Shown here: one piece after another, positions 1-13,723 of the stretch
Position numbering within the stretch: the stretch's first letter is position 1
How the letters are laid out: every line of letters starts with the position of its first letter
Translations under genes and position numbers: made by a program
The notes under the pieces: model-generated
Database searches by the model: none
Told to the model about the DNA's origin: nothing
What the model saw: only the letters and a program-made list of their open reading frames with translations
From: Cordia subcordata
Lineage: Eukaryota; Streptophyta; Magnoliopsida; Boraginales; Cordiaceae
Direction of reading: 5' to 3'
DNA length: 64,000 nucleotides
Assembly (NCBI GenBank): GCA_028554755.1
Contig: JAPTOF010000001.1
Span: forward strand, 5,562,501 to 5,626,500

Positions 1-1100
1 TATCTTTTTATTATTTATTGAAATTGTTTTTTGAAGACACGCTTTGAGTTTTTTTTTAAATTTTTTTATTTTTCACCTTTTTTTCATTTTTCTCATAAAA
101 AGTGAAGGGGAAAAAAAACAAATTATTAGAAAAATAAAGTTTAAGGAGAACGGTTTTAAGGTTTCAAAAATTAGAATAAAAATGAACTTGTGACTTTGAG
201 CTCATAACTTTAAAAAGAACAACCCATTTAATTTATTAACTTGGCAGCTAGACCCTCCGTCGCCCATCCTTTTCACCCTACGTTAGGCCGAGAGATCCTC
301 TATCTCTCTTCCTTTTCACCCAATGAACTCTTTTAAATCCTTCTTTGCTCCAACAGAATTTTGCAACAAAGGAAGAAAGTTGTCTGTAAATCTTTTCTGG
401 AAGGATGAACAAAGGCATAACATAACATGTGTTGGGTGAACTCTATACTCTTTTCTTTATTGATTTATGGAATTTCAGTTACCCAAAAAAAAAAAAGAAG
501 AAAAAGTTGATGCTTGCCTCCATAAGAAAGCCTCAAATTGAACATTGTGCAATGCAAAACATCAATTATGCACGAAATATCTCATATCTACAAGAGATTT
601 GTCCTATAACAAAAGCAAGAAGCAAAATTGCCATTACTTTCTTTTCTTTTTCCTTCCCCCCCCCCCCCCCTTTGAGTCCATGCGAAGTTGCAGATCACAA
701 GCCACTGATGTGTATAGGCAATGAATCTTGTTGGATCGGTTTGCGTACTTCATTTATATTCTTTACTTTAAACAAATTAAAAGTAGTATCTATTATTTAA
801 AGAAAAAAACATAGATGTAAAGGTATTAGTATTGGTTCAAAATAAGTTTATTTTTTCATGAAGGTAAATGAATTTGTGAAGCAAAAGTGGTATTAGCCAT
901 AGAAACCAAAAAAAATATATATATATGACCTCGAATTTCTTCTGATTTACTAACCCAAAGAATATTCTTCTAAATTACTCAAAAGTCAAAAAAACCCTCA
1001 CAGAAAAGGGTCATCTTGCCATCTTTCCAACATAATATGGGTTTTCTAGTATTTTCATCTACACCCTCACACTTAAACCCAGAACACTAAAATCCTACGG
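1..1100. other. AT-rich intergenic sequence
   Basis: No supported gene. The stretch is AT-rich with many A and T runs, and has a 15-base C tract at 656-670. The last part probably holds the promoter of the uL24 gene: a short 5' untranslated exon is inferred to end at 1153, before a GTACGT donor. Confidence 0.5.
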
Positions 1101-2215
1101 AAACTTGGTCACTACAGTCACAACACTTCTAAGCGGAGATCTTCAAGCTTCTTGTACGTATTCATCTTTTTATACATCATTAACTGTATTTCCCTTTTAA
1201 ATAGATTTCTTGGCTTAAATGTGAAAATATATATTTCTTTTTTTTTCATATTATTTCTGTTGAAATTGAGAGTGAAGTTTAAGTTTTGATGGGTTAATGC
1301 ATCTGGGTCTTTATTCTTTTGTGTAAAAATTTGACTTTTGCAGTATTCTTTATGCATTTGATTCTTTTTTATTGTTTTTAATTTCTGGGAATTAAAATGG
1401 TGCAACAAATTAAGTGTCAAGTTGCTAGTTTAAACAGGTCTTGTTAAAGGTTGATACTTTGTTGTGTATTCATGTAAGGTCGTGTAATCAATGCACAAAG
1501 CTCCGGAAACACAGCAGGGTCTGTGGAAGTAAATGTAGGAACTTTATCGGGCACCCGAAACCAAGTATTCGACAAGTGAACCATGTGACCTTCTTTGTGA
1601 ATTTAGAAATGTCTAAAATTTTAGCTTAAGTTTTCATGTTGAAATTGATTTTAATGCACAAGTCATTTGGTTCTTGTCTGATGTCTATCATGCTTTGTGA
1701 GTTTCTAATGGAGCTTTGACTTAAAATGTATTGTTTTCATACAATTAAGCTCTCAACTTTGTAATGTGGGATAATGTGCATTGAAGGAGAGAATGATCTT
1801 AATATGCTTCTTGGATGAGTTTACTTTAGCAAGTTATTTACAGAAATGATAGACATGCGTGTACTATGTCAATGTCTGAACAAATTTAGTTTTCCATCAC
1901 TAAGCTAATAGTGTTTTGTTTTCTCATAATGCATTATACGGACCAGTCTCTTGAAAGGATTTTGGCAGTCAATAGCTGAAATTTCAATGTCTTTCTCTTT
2001 TTGCCATTGCCAAAAGATTAGACCAGACAAATGTTTAGCAAGACAGTGAATAAAAGTGATGTCGACTGGTCTTTTTATTCTCAAACTATCAACTAAAAAC
2101 ATGATATTTCATTAGAAATCTTTTTCATGCTGCATTTTGATACTGATTCTCTTTTCTTTATTTTTGTGTTTATATGTCTCCTAACAGGCATTTTGTCATA
2201 GGCAACTTTTCCACA

Positions 2216-4692
2216 ATGGGTTGGAAGGCAGCACAGAAACTCATTCATCACTGGAAGATTCTCAGAGGTGATAATGTAAGGAAAAAGAGAGGATATTATA
2301 CAATTCTCTCTTCTCTCTCTCTACACCGACATGTATATAAACATATTCATATGCATATTTGATATTTTAATGGAACTGATCAATTCCTTTTTCTTACTCA
2401 ATTGAAGGTCATGATAATCAGGGGAAAGGATAAAGGCGAGAAAGGTACAATTAAGCGTGTTATACATTCTCAAAATCGCATTATTGTTGAGGGAAAAAAC
2501 TTGGTATGCGATTCTTTCCTTCCCTTTTCATGTGTTTTCCTAACCTCTTACTGACTGAGTTTAGGGTCTCGTGTTCTTTTAACAGTTTATGATGTGTTAT
2601 GTTCAATTGTTGAACTGTACTTTATTTTTGGCATTGTTGACATCATGTAACTGGTGATATTCTGTTGCACACATCATTATCTGGTAGTTGGAAGTTTGTT
2701 TTCCTCTTTTTTGGTTGGGGGAGGTGGCTGATAATGCGTCTGTAAACATTTGATTATGGTTGAGCAGTGATTCTGATTGACTAGCGTCTTGGACACTCAG
2801 AAACAGAAAGTCATGTGAATTCATGAAAACAGCCTATGGAAGGTTGCACCTGTAGTCTTCTTGAGCTGTGTTGTATAGATAAATTCTGCTTGTAGTGCTC
2901 GGATAGTGCTTTGCACCTATCATAAGGGGAAGTTTGACCTTTAGAATATTTGCTAATTCCACTCAAGTTCTTATGGCATTTGGGTAATCCCACCCCTGCC
3001 CAGATGTGAAATATGTATTTGGTTCAATTATGTTGTCATATATTTCTAATGCTCGTCATCAAATTACACTTTGTTGCAGGTGAAGAAGCATATCAAGCAA
3101 GGGCAAGGGCATGAAGGCGGGATTTTCACAGTAGAAGCCCCACTACATGTATCGAATATTCAGGTTCTAGATCCAGTCACAGGGTACGGATGCATATCTA
3201 TCTTCTTCTGTTTAAATGTTGCTTTTGTAAAATAGGTAGCTCATCTTTTCCTTATCAGGAAGCCATGTAAGGTTGGGATCAGATACTTGGAAGACGGTAC
3301 AAAAGTTAGAGTTTCCAGAGGAATTGGAGCATCAGGTTCTATAATTCCTCGTCCTGAAATCCTGAAGATAAGAACCACACCAAGACCAACAGTAGGTAAT
3401 GTCCAAGCACTCCCACCTGGGCCCCAATGTGTAAGCGTGTGCCTTTCTGCTACAACTTACTTAGATTCGATGCATGCTGTCTGCAGCTATAATCCTTTAA
3501 CATCCGTGAATGCCTAATGCCAAGCAAGGGAATTGTGAAAAAGTTTTGTGAATTTGCCTCATCGTATGCCCAACAGATTCTTCTCAGAGGCTTTGGATTC
3601 TCACTCCACTAAAGTATCACAGCTGCTCTTACATAAAGGGGATGAATATACCGACACTGTGCAACTGAACATTTATTCATAATCTTTTCCTCCTAACTGG
3701 AACACATTCTATTGTCAGTAATGAAACAGCATTTATAAGCATTTTATGTCAAACAGTATCTTCATTAGCTGGAAGGAATTAGTCTCTACTAGCCTTACCC
3801 ATAGAATGAACAAGAAACGGGTTGGGTTACTGTCTAGAAATGATAAATGGATGGGGTCGAATGGCTAAAGCTCTGCCAGCAGTCCAAAAACGACAATGAT
3901 TAATTGATAATTTGAGAAACAAAGTAAAGTTCAGAAATCTAATTTAATAGGCAAATGAATAGAAGCATGAGAGGATACATATTAGTTTATAGTCCTGAAT
4001 TTAACAACTATATCTCACACTTAAGCCTGAGGCAGATAATAGAGGAGAACCTGGCAGAAGGAAGATTGATGTCATTTGGCGCTTCATGTGCAAAGGGGAT
4101 GGAAAGGTTAGGTGTGTTGCTTATGGAATATAAGGATAGCAACCCCTCAGGAATTTGCTATATTTCAAGCTCAAGAAAGAAGAGTGTAAATCTCAATATT
4201 CAATTATTCCAAAACAATAGGTATAGGTAGGCAGTTGTTGTTTTGATGAGTTCTTATTTTTTGTTCCTTTTGGCTTTATCCTTTATCCTTGCTTTGTGTG
4301 GGGTATGTGGGCAGAGAGTGGTGAAAAGTATTTGGATGAGTTCTCTTCAATTGAAAGATCTTCTCTGTCTGTTCTCTTGTTTTTCTTTCTCCACCTTTAT
4401 TCTCTCTGTGCGGCCTCTAGGCTTAGAAGGTTTAACTTTCGACTAACATTATGCTTCTTTCTCAATTTCTGTCATTCTAGCTATATATCTATAAAAGTTT
4501 CTAGTGAATTTGCAAAAATATTAACTAGTACTTTTTAGCCATAACCCATGCTAGAATTGGTCGAATCTCTAATGCAATTTCGCCTGCTTCCTGTGTTTCT
4601 TGTATGCAGCGGGTCCCAAGGATACTCCAATGGAGCTGGTTATGGAGAAGACTTACGATCCCAAAACTGGAAAGGGCATGCCAGACCTTTAA
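2216..4692 (+). CDS. Ribosomal protein uL24, mitochondrial type (KOW domain)
   Basis: Encodes a 159-residue large-subunit ribosomal protein of the bacterial L24 family, which in plants of this length serves the mitochondrial ribosome. Coding exons joined by hand are 2216-2275, 2408-2503, 3080-3183, 3259-3395 and 4610-4692. All introns are GT-AG and the sum is 480 nt with no stop until TAA at 4690-4692. The protein starts [13 protein letters not shown] and ends GKGMPDL. A KOW motif occupies about residues 18-38 ([21 protein letters not shown] region), as expected for 23S rRNA binding early in subunit assembly. A 5' untranslated exon is likely (about 1100-1153), spliced to 2188. There is no obvious long presequence, as in other plant copies of this size. 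The gene converges on the RPA1 gene, whose stop lies 676 bases beyond. The compartment is inferred from family resemblance. Confidence 0.9.
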
Positions 4693-5367
4693 GGACCTGA
4701 GTCATTCTTTTGAGCTTCACATAGAAATGTGACTTGGAAAAACATGTTGGAAATGAAATGCTAGAGGAGATTGAATATTATGATATTTTGTTCTTAGATG
4801 TAACTAACACATACTTAATGAGTTTCCGAATATGTACATCCAATGCAAAAGGTCACTTGCATGGATCATTTGTATCAGAAAAGATGAAGGGTCGAGTAAC
4901 ATGCTTTCAGATAAATCTCTCCCCTGAGCTCTCCCCTGAGGCTTTAGACTAATAAAGAGCATGTGTTGAGATGGGCTATTATGTCTACAAATGCGTGCCT
5001 TTTCCATCCATGAAGTTCTCTTGAATAGCAAAGAGAGAAAGTCTATTGCGGATAGCAACACGCTTATATTATGTAATAAGTAACAAAAGCAAAAGCTCAT
5101 AAACAAATATTGAACTTAACAACTAAAGAAAAATAATTTACATATACGAAAGACAAAATTCTCTTCACAAGACGACCATCTAACTTAGCAGGCCTGAAGA
5201 TTTACCCATATTATTCTGCCATCTCATCATCTGTAGGTTCCTTTCACACTAACAATGCGAAAGGAAAACACATCACCCATCATGTCCACCAAAAAGGTGC
5301 ATGACAAGAAACAAAAACATGTCGTAGCGAGAAGCAGCATCTGTACCACAAAGTTTGCATAAGTCAC
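4693..5367. other. Convergent 3' flanks of uL24 and RPA1
   Basis: No coding sequence is recognised. The stretch must hold the 3' untranslated regions and polyadenylation signals of two convergent genes. A short tandem echo (ctctcccctgag) sits at about 4917-4940. Confidence 0.5.
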
Positions 5368-8300
5368 TTAAAAGCCACCTACATGTTGCCTAGAAAAGTT
5401 ACCGTATCTACTAGGTGTTGTGTCGCTGTTTCCAAAGGCTGGAGGAACATTGCTCATCCCGGGACAATCTTTTGCCCAATGTCCAAACTGATGACATTTG
5501 AAGCACTCGCCAGAAGCACCACCACCACCACCACCACTTGCCCCAGTAGACATCCTATTGCTGAAGCTACCACCATACGACTGTCCCTGGACATTCATCA
5601 TACTAGGGCAGTTTGCGGAGTTGTGGCCCATACCTCCACAGCTATTACAGCTCAAATACATGCCAGTTGAGATAGGCGCAGCAGGCCTAGAACCACCAAA
5701 TTGATTCCCATATTGACTTGCCTGATTTGCTGATAACCCAGTTTCTCTACCAACATCTCTAGTACCTCCACCATAAATCACTACAGGGTTTACAGAATCC
5801 CTAGTCCCACTTTCAATTCCAGAGTTATTTAGCCTGGCACTCAGAACTCCACCTTCTGTCTTCAAAGGCGGTGAACCCAAGTCTTGTCCTTTAGATTTAG
5901 TGATTAAGTCCAAAAGATACCTTGTCTCTGATTGGAAATTTACCTTCTCGGCTTTAACTACTGTGGATTTGACACGCTGTTCATCGCTAAAAGTCTCCTC
6001 CTTCACTTTCAACTTAAATACATATTTCATGAAGAGAACACTGCGGACAACTTCAGCAAACCGATCATCATCTTGTTCTTCATACTTCAAGTAATACAAC
6101 TCTTTTGCAGAAACACCCAAGATCTCTTCACCGCATTCCTGAAAGGCAGTTACCCAGGTCAAGCCAGTATGATCCTGAATTTGGAACTGGAGAATATACC
6201 TATAATCACATTCATCAACTGTCTGATCACACCTATCGCATCGCCATTTTCCATCTCCATTATTTGTTACCTTTTTGTTGCACTGTCGATCACCAATCAT
6301 AAGGGGGCATGCAGTATAGCAAAAGTTATCGGATTTTATAAATGTGAGAGTGGCGGAAACCGTGATCCAATCTGGCTTCTCAGAAGTCCCTAGTCGTTCA
6401 TCTTTGATTTGAGAGATAGTTTTGCGCACATCTGTCCGACCCATGCTTATAGTTTCCCTGGATAGAGATACTGAAGAGGTGTTCTTTCCCTCCTGTTCAA
6501 ACCAAGACTTCAGTTTGTGGGCCTCTGGAAAATCTGGCTCTATAAATATCTGACTTGAAGATATAGTGCCTAGAGCTTTACCATTGAAATCGTTCACTCT
6601 GCCAGATTTGACTGCCAAAACAGGAAATGCCCCAGAATCACACATGTTTTGGAGTGTTTGACCTTCAGCATTGCAGAAATTCCCCCACAAAGTCAATTCA
6701 ACACTCCTGCCAGACATGTCCTTCAGCTGGAGACTTCTTTTCTGAGTCTCGGTGCCATTTTTTCTCATTATTGAGCTGGATGGACTGATAGAAGACACCA
6801 CGCCAATCACATCGACAACATTATTGTTATCCATGCCCTCAATGTCACTTATGGAGCAAAAATGAAATTGTTGCTTGGGAATTGAATTATCATCATCAAA
6901 GCAGGGCTGAATTATTGAAGTAGTCTCCAGGAAAATTTCATGATCATTATGTAGGTGATTGAAAATCTTCTGAGCAGGTCTCAACGAACCCTTTGATATC
7001 ATATACACTTTTCCTGGCTCTATTTGATTGTAGAACTGATCAGCTACAGTATTAAAGCAAGTCACCCGTATTTCGCCACCATCAGAATCAAGAAGATCAA
7101 AGGAGAATACTTTACCATCACCTCGGGGATTATTGTAGTACCTTAGTTCTCCTTTAGCTGTCACTCTGGCCTTAATAGTCCACCTACCTTGATATGGATT
7201 CAGAGCTGCAATAGGAATAATCCTTGGGGGAGCTTCATTTTTAGCTATAGGTCCTCTGTTTGAGAACATTGGATTTGGCTGCTGATATGACAGCTGAGGT
7301 GGGCGCACATAATTATTCATGGGAGGACGTTTAGGACCAAAACCAGATTCCGATTTATTGTATGGAGAGGGTGCACTTGCAGCATTAGGTCTTCCTGACT
7401 CAAGATTGCTGGCAAAAGAACTACCATACGAATGTGAACCGGCAGTGCGATTCATTTCAGGAGGTTGCATATGAGTATTCCCTGGTAAATTTGGTTGTGG
7501 AAATGCCCCGCTAACGTCAGGTCTAGTATTAAAAGATTGAGAATTATTCGTAACTGGTCCAGACTGATTCATTGGCTGAACTGACGGAGATGATCTTGCC
7601 CCCGAAGAGGTATCACCATCCATCTTCAGAGGATACTGCCTTGGCTCCCCAATAGGATCACATTTTTCAGTTATCACATCCAGATCAATAATAATGATGA
7701 TCCTGCTTAAATATAACAGAATATGGTCAACAGTTACAAAACTTTACAGCAAAAGAACACTGGAGCTAAACTAGATTTGCGAGATATGGCAAAACTTCCA
7801 TAAGTTTCAAAGAAAACGAGCAGTGACTATAAAGCATCAGGCGAGACCCAAAAATCAAAATAATAACGCGTACTTAGTTTTCCTTCAGCATTGTCACTTC
7901 TGTTCAAGTAACTCTAATAAGCACTACAAAAATCCAAAACACCAGAGAAGTCACACTAGGTAACAATAAGCGATCGTCAATAGCCCTTTCCCAGAAGTAA
8001 ACTAAAATCACAGAGAATATAACTAGTCCTTTCCATCTAAATTCATCTTTGCTAGAAGCAACTATACACCCAGAATTGCCCAGGTAACACAATATAACTA
8101 AAATCACAAAGATTACATAACAAACACGTAAAATTTAATTCAATAAACAGAGAAGCGATAATATTTAACACCATAATACAATGAATACCAGGAGATACAA
8201 ACTTGACACCCTAATAACACAATCGCATCACGTAAATTCACACATAGACACTTCAAACTTGAGTTTCAGAAATTAAAGCTTCAAAATTTCCTTATTTTAC

Positions 8301-8839
8301 CTTATTTTAACTAAAAAAGAAAAGCAAGCCAACCACTTAATAAGCAATGCACACTTAGCTTAGATAGACACGATCAAGCAAACAACAAATTAGGACTATT
8401 CGCAATATCATACACTAATAAAACACACTATGACCACTGGCAATTCAACTAGAACATAATACACACATATACCTGCATGTATACATTAAAAACTAAGGCA
8501 CTTTGCACAGATTAGGGTTTGAGATGGGGAAAATTACATGCGATTTTGTATGAGATTACAAACAAACTGAGTCAATTGCACGATGGAGCCTTTCTGGAGG
8601 CGCTGAGAACGGACCAATTCGTTGCGCTGCGTGGCCAACATCCCTTGCTGCAGGTGGGCGCCGTCGGACAGCAAGATGCGGTAGCGTTCGTTGTTGCTGT
8701 TGGCGGCGCCGCTGGTGTTCTGCGTGTTGACGAGCCGTATGTCCGCCACCTGGAGCACCGGCTTCAGCTCCGCCGCCTGCGCCTCCCCGCTCGACAGCAT
8801 CGCTATTGCTCCTTCCGTCAAGTTCACCGGCGGTGGCAT
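5368..8839 (-). CDS. RPA1: Replication protein A 70 kDa DNA-binding subunit (RPA1C/E-like)
   Basis: Large subunit of the heterotrimeric single-strand DNA-binding complex used in nuclear replication, recombination and repair. Two exons: 8839-8538 and 7702-5368. The junction AT|G restores the conserved stretch NRMIIIIIDLDVI, and the total is 2637 nt, or 878 residues. Residues 1-100 form the N-terminal RPA70N OB fold. A low-complexity linker rich in P, N, S and Q follows to about 255. OB folds A and B span about 260-490. OB fold C (about 540-710) holds the zinc ribbon, with C562, C566, C589 and C592. The C-terminal tail carries two CCHC zinc knuckles at 786-799 (CNSCGGMGHNSANC) and 834-847 (CFKCHQFGHWAKDC), separated by a glycine run. 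Such knuckles mark the plant RPA1C/RPA1E branch, linked in Arabidopsis to DNA repair. Exon 1 is distinctly GC-rich against its surroundings. I see no break. Confidence 0.93.
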
Positions 8840-9028
8840 TGTTAGTAATTTCTCGGAAAGATTTTCGAGGAGGGAAAAGTGGATAAAAGAGGTGGGTTTT
8901 TGAAATGGAAACCCTAGGCGGGAGGGGAAAGATTTCGTTTGATTTGAGAGAGAAAGATGAAGAAGAGACTGAGCGCGAAACTTTATGCTAAGCTAGTGCG
9001 TGTGTACGTGTACGTGTACGTGTGTGTG

Positions 9029-9035
9029 TATTTAT
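9029..9035 (-). promoter_or_regulatory. Possible TATA element of RPA1
   Basis: On the minus strand the sequence reads ATAAATA about 190 bases upstream of the RPA1 start. It lies next to a GT/CGTGTA repeat (about 8998-9030). This is a weak match by sequence alone. Confidence 0.3.
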
Positions 9036-9942
9036 GGTGGTATTTATAATATTCTTTTATTGAGTTTGGATGGTTGGACTTCCAAGAGAAGCTATTAAGA
9101 TTGTATCATTTCTTCTTTTTATTTTGGTCAATAAGATTTTATCATTTCAGTTAAACATTTTCAATTATTTGTTTTTGACTTGCATTTTGAGATAATTTTA
9201 TATGGTCAAAATTTTCCAATGACATTACAATAAAACGTTTTTGGATTGGCTTTTTAATTAACACTAGTGCTTTTATACTCCATGCTTTGCAGGGACTTAT
9301 TTAAATTCTGTGTATTTTTTTATTTTTTAAATATTTATAGATGTAATTTTCTATTGTTTTTAGATTTTCGTGTATTTTTTATAATTTTTAAATATATATA
9401 AAAAGCTTTTTCTTTAATAAAAGAACATTCTTTTCATAAAAAAAACATCTTTTTTTTTCTTTCTATATGCTTGAATTAACTGTTAAAAGAAATTAAAACC
9501 CTTGGAAAAACTTGAGCTGGGCTTTTTTCATAAGTCAAAAAATTGTGCTTTCCAGAAAGTATTTTCTTTACAAAAGTTACACAACAAAATTATTTTCTTT
9601 CAAAAATTATACAAAGAAACGTCTTTGGGAAGATGTTTAATTTATTAGAAAAAAATTCTCTTTCGTAATCAAATCTCTTAGACCATATTATCATATAATT
9701 TTTATACTTAATGTTGTTATGCAAATACGACAAAAAGTTTTTGTAATATGAAAGAAAATATAAGGCAGTACGGCTGTACGAGCTTACAAAAGATTGAAAG
9801 AAGCTTTTAGGTGAGTTTAAACCAACTTTATAAACCCAAGCCAAACCTCCTCATGGGCTGTGTGTCCTCATGGCCTCGACACGGCAAGAGCAACAGCCAC
9901 ATTTTTTTTTTTTTTGCGTCTTTCTTTTTGTCATCTACATAT
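9036..9942. other. AT-rich intergenic sequence
   Basis: No gene supported. The sequence is long A/T runs with no recognisable protein. Confidence 0.5.
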
Positions 9943-9943
9943 A

Positions 9944-10164
9944 GGCCTGTTTGGATTAAATTTTTTCAAAAATATTTTTTAATAATTTTTGAAGAATAAC
10001 TTTTTTGAAAATTTAAAAATTCTGACATTTAAAAAAAATTATATTTGAATTTTTTTTTAGAGTTTCAGCTTTTTTGGAAGTCAAATCAAATAATTATTAC
10101 AAATTTAATATAACCTTTTTAGAAAAAAAAATTTTCTTGAAAAAAAGATAATCCAAATAAGCCC
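9944..10164. mobile_element. Small inverted-repeat element (MITE), family 1 copy a
   Basis: The 5' end reads GGCCTGTTTGGATTA and the 3' end, read on the other strand, GGGCTTATTTGGATTA. The interior of about 190 bases is nearly all A/T and partly self-complementary. Other copies with the same ends lie at 35766, 38295 and 46023. No clear target duplication was found, so the superfamily is left open. Confidence 0.6.
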
Positions 10165-11859
10165 TGTGTCTATTGTTTAAAAAAAAAAAAAGAAAGTAGA
10201 AGAAGAAGAAATTAACGTGTAATATTTATGCTCTCTATTATGAAATTAATGCATGATATTTATGTTTTGATGTACATTGTTATCGACCTATTTTGTATAT
10301 ATAATTATTCAAAAATTAATTTAACCATTTGAGGAAGGTCTTAGTCTTTATTTTCAAACAAGATTTATCATTTGCTTAAAAGTATACGAGAAAGAAATTA
10401 TTGTAGTTATTTGTTACTAAAACTTTTATGACTATCCTTATTCCATACATGGTATTATGGTAAATTATTGACACTGTCCTTACCTTGGTCAATAAAGTCA
10501 AAGGTCAAGGTAAGGGGGATAAAATTCTTACCTATATCTTATCCTATAGCTAGTATCAAGTTAACTTTTAGTACTATCTTTGCCCTTGTTAGATTAAAAA
10601 GAGCCTACCTTGCCCTTATGGAATACTAACCAACAAGGTTAAAGGGGCAAGGCAATAGGATAAAACTCCTACTTGCTTAAAAAATATTTTGCAAGTTATT
10701 AATGATTAGATTAGGACTTTGGTTATCAATGGGAAATAAAATGACTTCTACCACTAAACAAAGAGATTTCTAATCAATAACATAATTTTCATACTAAAAA
10801 TATGTAAAGACATATTAAAGATAAAAAAGAATACATATATATCAGGATGGAGTGGGGTGGATAAAACCATTGACCTCACCAGAAGTAAGGGCATACAAAA
10901 TACTAGTTTTATCCCAGTTGAGAATTTTATGACAAAACCCTACCCTAATTCCGATAAAATAGAGAGGTACGGAATAATATTGCCATCCTTAATGAGGATT
11001 AATTAATGTAAACTGCAACAAAGCCTCAAAAGAAACATGTGAAGCATTCAAAAAGACAAAAAACTATGACTTGTTTGCTGTTTTATCAAACACAAAACGG
11101 ACAAGGAGATATGGACCACAAATACATTACTACAAAAACGATAAAAAAGAAATCAATAAGCCCTTTTACTGGTATTAGATAAAGAAGCTATATATATATA
11201 TATATATATAACTTAGCACGAAACATGCATTGGCCATTGAAGTCTCATGGATTTGTATGGGGTGCCACTCTACGATTTTCATTCATTTGATCTAGAAGCC
11301 CATCTTAAATATATTAAGACTATATGTAGTATTTTATTATATAGATGTTGTTGTTAAATTTAAGATGCAACTAACTTTTTCAATCTATGCCAAATAAATA
11401 AAAAATCAAATAACATTTATCATGAAATACTGGAATGACAAAATTTTCAAATTAAGATGCTTAACTGTAATATATTATTACTTGAACTATTTCACTCAAT
11501 TTTGTAAAGGCGGGTCAGTACTCTATCATTTGATTTCTTCTTCCCACCTCTTTCCTACCTTGTTCTTCGAATATGCTCTTGGCCGTGCATTTATTATTCT
11601 TTTTTGTTTTTTGGCTAAATGGCAATTGGCAATGCATCTAGATATTTAATAAGTAATCCTCATACGCACCTCATTTTTCATGCATGCTTTAATTTGATTA
11701 AAAAAGGGTTGGTGGTAATATTGAGGGTGGTGAGACCATCCAATTTATTTTATTAATTCTCTTTTGACTCGCCCATCTCGCTAGTATATATAAGTTCAAG
11801 TCTCCGTTTAGGTGTACATTTAATTGCGTGATTAATCGAGATTCAGAAAATTATCAGAC
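10165..11859. other. AT-rich intergenic sequence with short repeats
   Basis: No gene supported. At about 10450-10680 a segment with ttaccttggtc/gggataaaa-type words occurs in two diverged copies and is partly self-complementary. A (TA)n tract lies at about 11190-11210. The end of the stretch holds the promoter of the DUF946 gene. Confidence 0.45.
11785..11794 (+). promoter_or_regulatory. TATA box of the DUF946 gene
   Basis: TATATATAAG lies 65 bases upstream of the start codon, which leaves room for a short 5' untranslated region. Confidence 0.55.
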
Positions 11860-13723
11860 ATGGGTAACATCTTCTCCTCTTCTAACAACCAAAGTAAACC
11901 AATTGACAACGTTTTCAAGTTCCCTTCTCCATTGCCAGTTTGGCCACCAGGTCTGAATCTCTTTCTTCATGTTTTTCCCCCCTCTCCCTCTTCTTTTTTT
12001 TTTCCCCCTCTCTTAGAAAAAGGCAAAGTTGATTATAGACAAACAAGCTAAGGAGTTAATAATGAACATTTTCAACCACTTGAACTGCTCCTAATTCTTA
12101 GTGATATATGGGTTCGGCTAAGATTTGCAGACTGAATATTGTTTGAGCTTACCTCGTTTCTTAAGTTAATTTGTTTAGTAACATGTTTCAGGTGATGGTT
12201 TTGGTAGCGGATACATTGATCTGGGAGGGCTCCAGGTGTACCAAGCAACGTCTTTCACCAAAATCTGGGCAACCAATGAAGGCGGACCAGACAACCTCGG
12301 CGCAACATTCTACGAGCCTGCATCCACGCCCGATGGATTCTTCATGCTTGGCTGCTATGCCCAACCAAACAACCAACCACTTTTCGGTTGGGTTCTTGTA
12401 GCAAAAGACAACACCAGTACCAACAATGATGCATCATCAGGTAATATTTTAGAGAAACCAACTGATTACACCCTCGTTTGGAGTAGTGATGGCGGCTATA
12501 TATGGCGACCAACACCACCCGATGGTTACAAAGCTTTAGGCCACGTTGTCACCACCACGCCGGAGAAGCCGTCGGTGGAGAAAGTCGGGTGTGTTCGCTC
12601 GGACTTCACAGATGAATGCGAGGCTGAGAATTGGATATGGGGCCCTGGAACAGCGAGTGGTGAGAATGGATTTGATGTTTATAGTGTAAGGCCAACGAAT
12701 AGAGGGACTCAAGCTCAAGGTGTCAGCGTGGGCACATTCAACATTGTCAAAAATGATAGCGACCCTTCAACAACAACATCATCTCTAGCTTGCTTGAAGA
12801 ACAACAACTTCAATTTATCTTCCATGCCTGATTTAATTCAGCTCCAGAGCTTAATCCAGGCGTATTCTCCCTGGATTTATTTTCACCCTGATGAAATATA
12901 CCTTCCAGCTTCAGTTAATTGGTTTTTCAGCAATGGTGTGCAATTATATAAGCAAGGAGATGAGTCAAATCCAGTTGCTGTCGAGCCCAACGGTTCGAAC
13001 CTCCCGCAAGGCGGCTCCAACGACGGCTTATACTGGCTCGACCTGCCGGTCGATGAGACCGCGAAGGAGAAAGTTAAGAAGGGAGATTTACCAAGCTCTG
13101 AGGCTTATCTCCACATAAAACCTATGCTTGGTGGCACATTTACTGATATAGCTATATGGATTTTCTTCCCTTTTAATGGCCCATCAACAGCTAAGCTTGG
13201 TTTGATTGATATACCATTAGGATTAATAGGTGAACATGTTGGTGATTGGGAACACATAACCTTACGAATCAGCAATTTTAATGGGGTTTTATACAAGGTT
13301 TTTTTCTCGCAGCACAGTGGAGGACAATGGGTTGATGCTCCATTGCTTGAGTTTCAAGGTGGTAACAAAGTTGTTGCTTATTCATCAAGAAATGGGCACG
13401 CTTTATATTCTCAGCCAGGGCTTGTTCTGCAAGGAACTGCAGATGTTGGGATAAGGAATGATACGGCAAAGAGTGAGATGGTTATGGATATTGGAGTAAT
13501 ATTTTCCGTTGTTTCAGGTGGCCCTGGAATTGTTGAACCGCCATGGCTGAACTATCTTCGGAAATGGGGTCCCAAAATTACGTACACACTAGGGAGTTTG
13601 GTGGACGCATTACCGGATGGAACCGCGATTGACAGTTTGGTGGATGCATTTCCGAACGAAATTTTTGGAGAGGATGGTGTTACCGGCCCCAAGGTGAAGA
13701 ATAGTTGGACGGGAGATGAATAA
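11860..13723 (+). CDS. DUF946 / VPS62-like protein
   Basis: Belongs to the plant DUF946 family, annotated as vacuolar protein sorting 62-related. The molecular function is not established. Two exons: 11860-11950 and 12192-13723, joined as CCA G|GT and giving 541 codons including the stop (540 residues). The start MGNIFSSS carries a glycine at position 2 followed by serines, so N-myristoylation is possible (inference). Family landmarks are visible: SPWIYFHPDEIYLPASVNWF at about 256-275, the GDWEHITLRI block from 381, and the SQHSGGQWVD block near 403. There is no signal peptide and no clear membrane span, so a soluble or membrane-anchored cytosolic protein is likely. The reading frame is intact. 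The TAA stop is followed by an AT-rich 3' flank. Confidence 0.9.

Noticed and set aside
8519..8903. Plus-strand frames of about 70-108 codons
   Set aside because: They are shadows of the GC-rich first exon of RPA1 on the minus strand.
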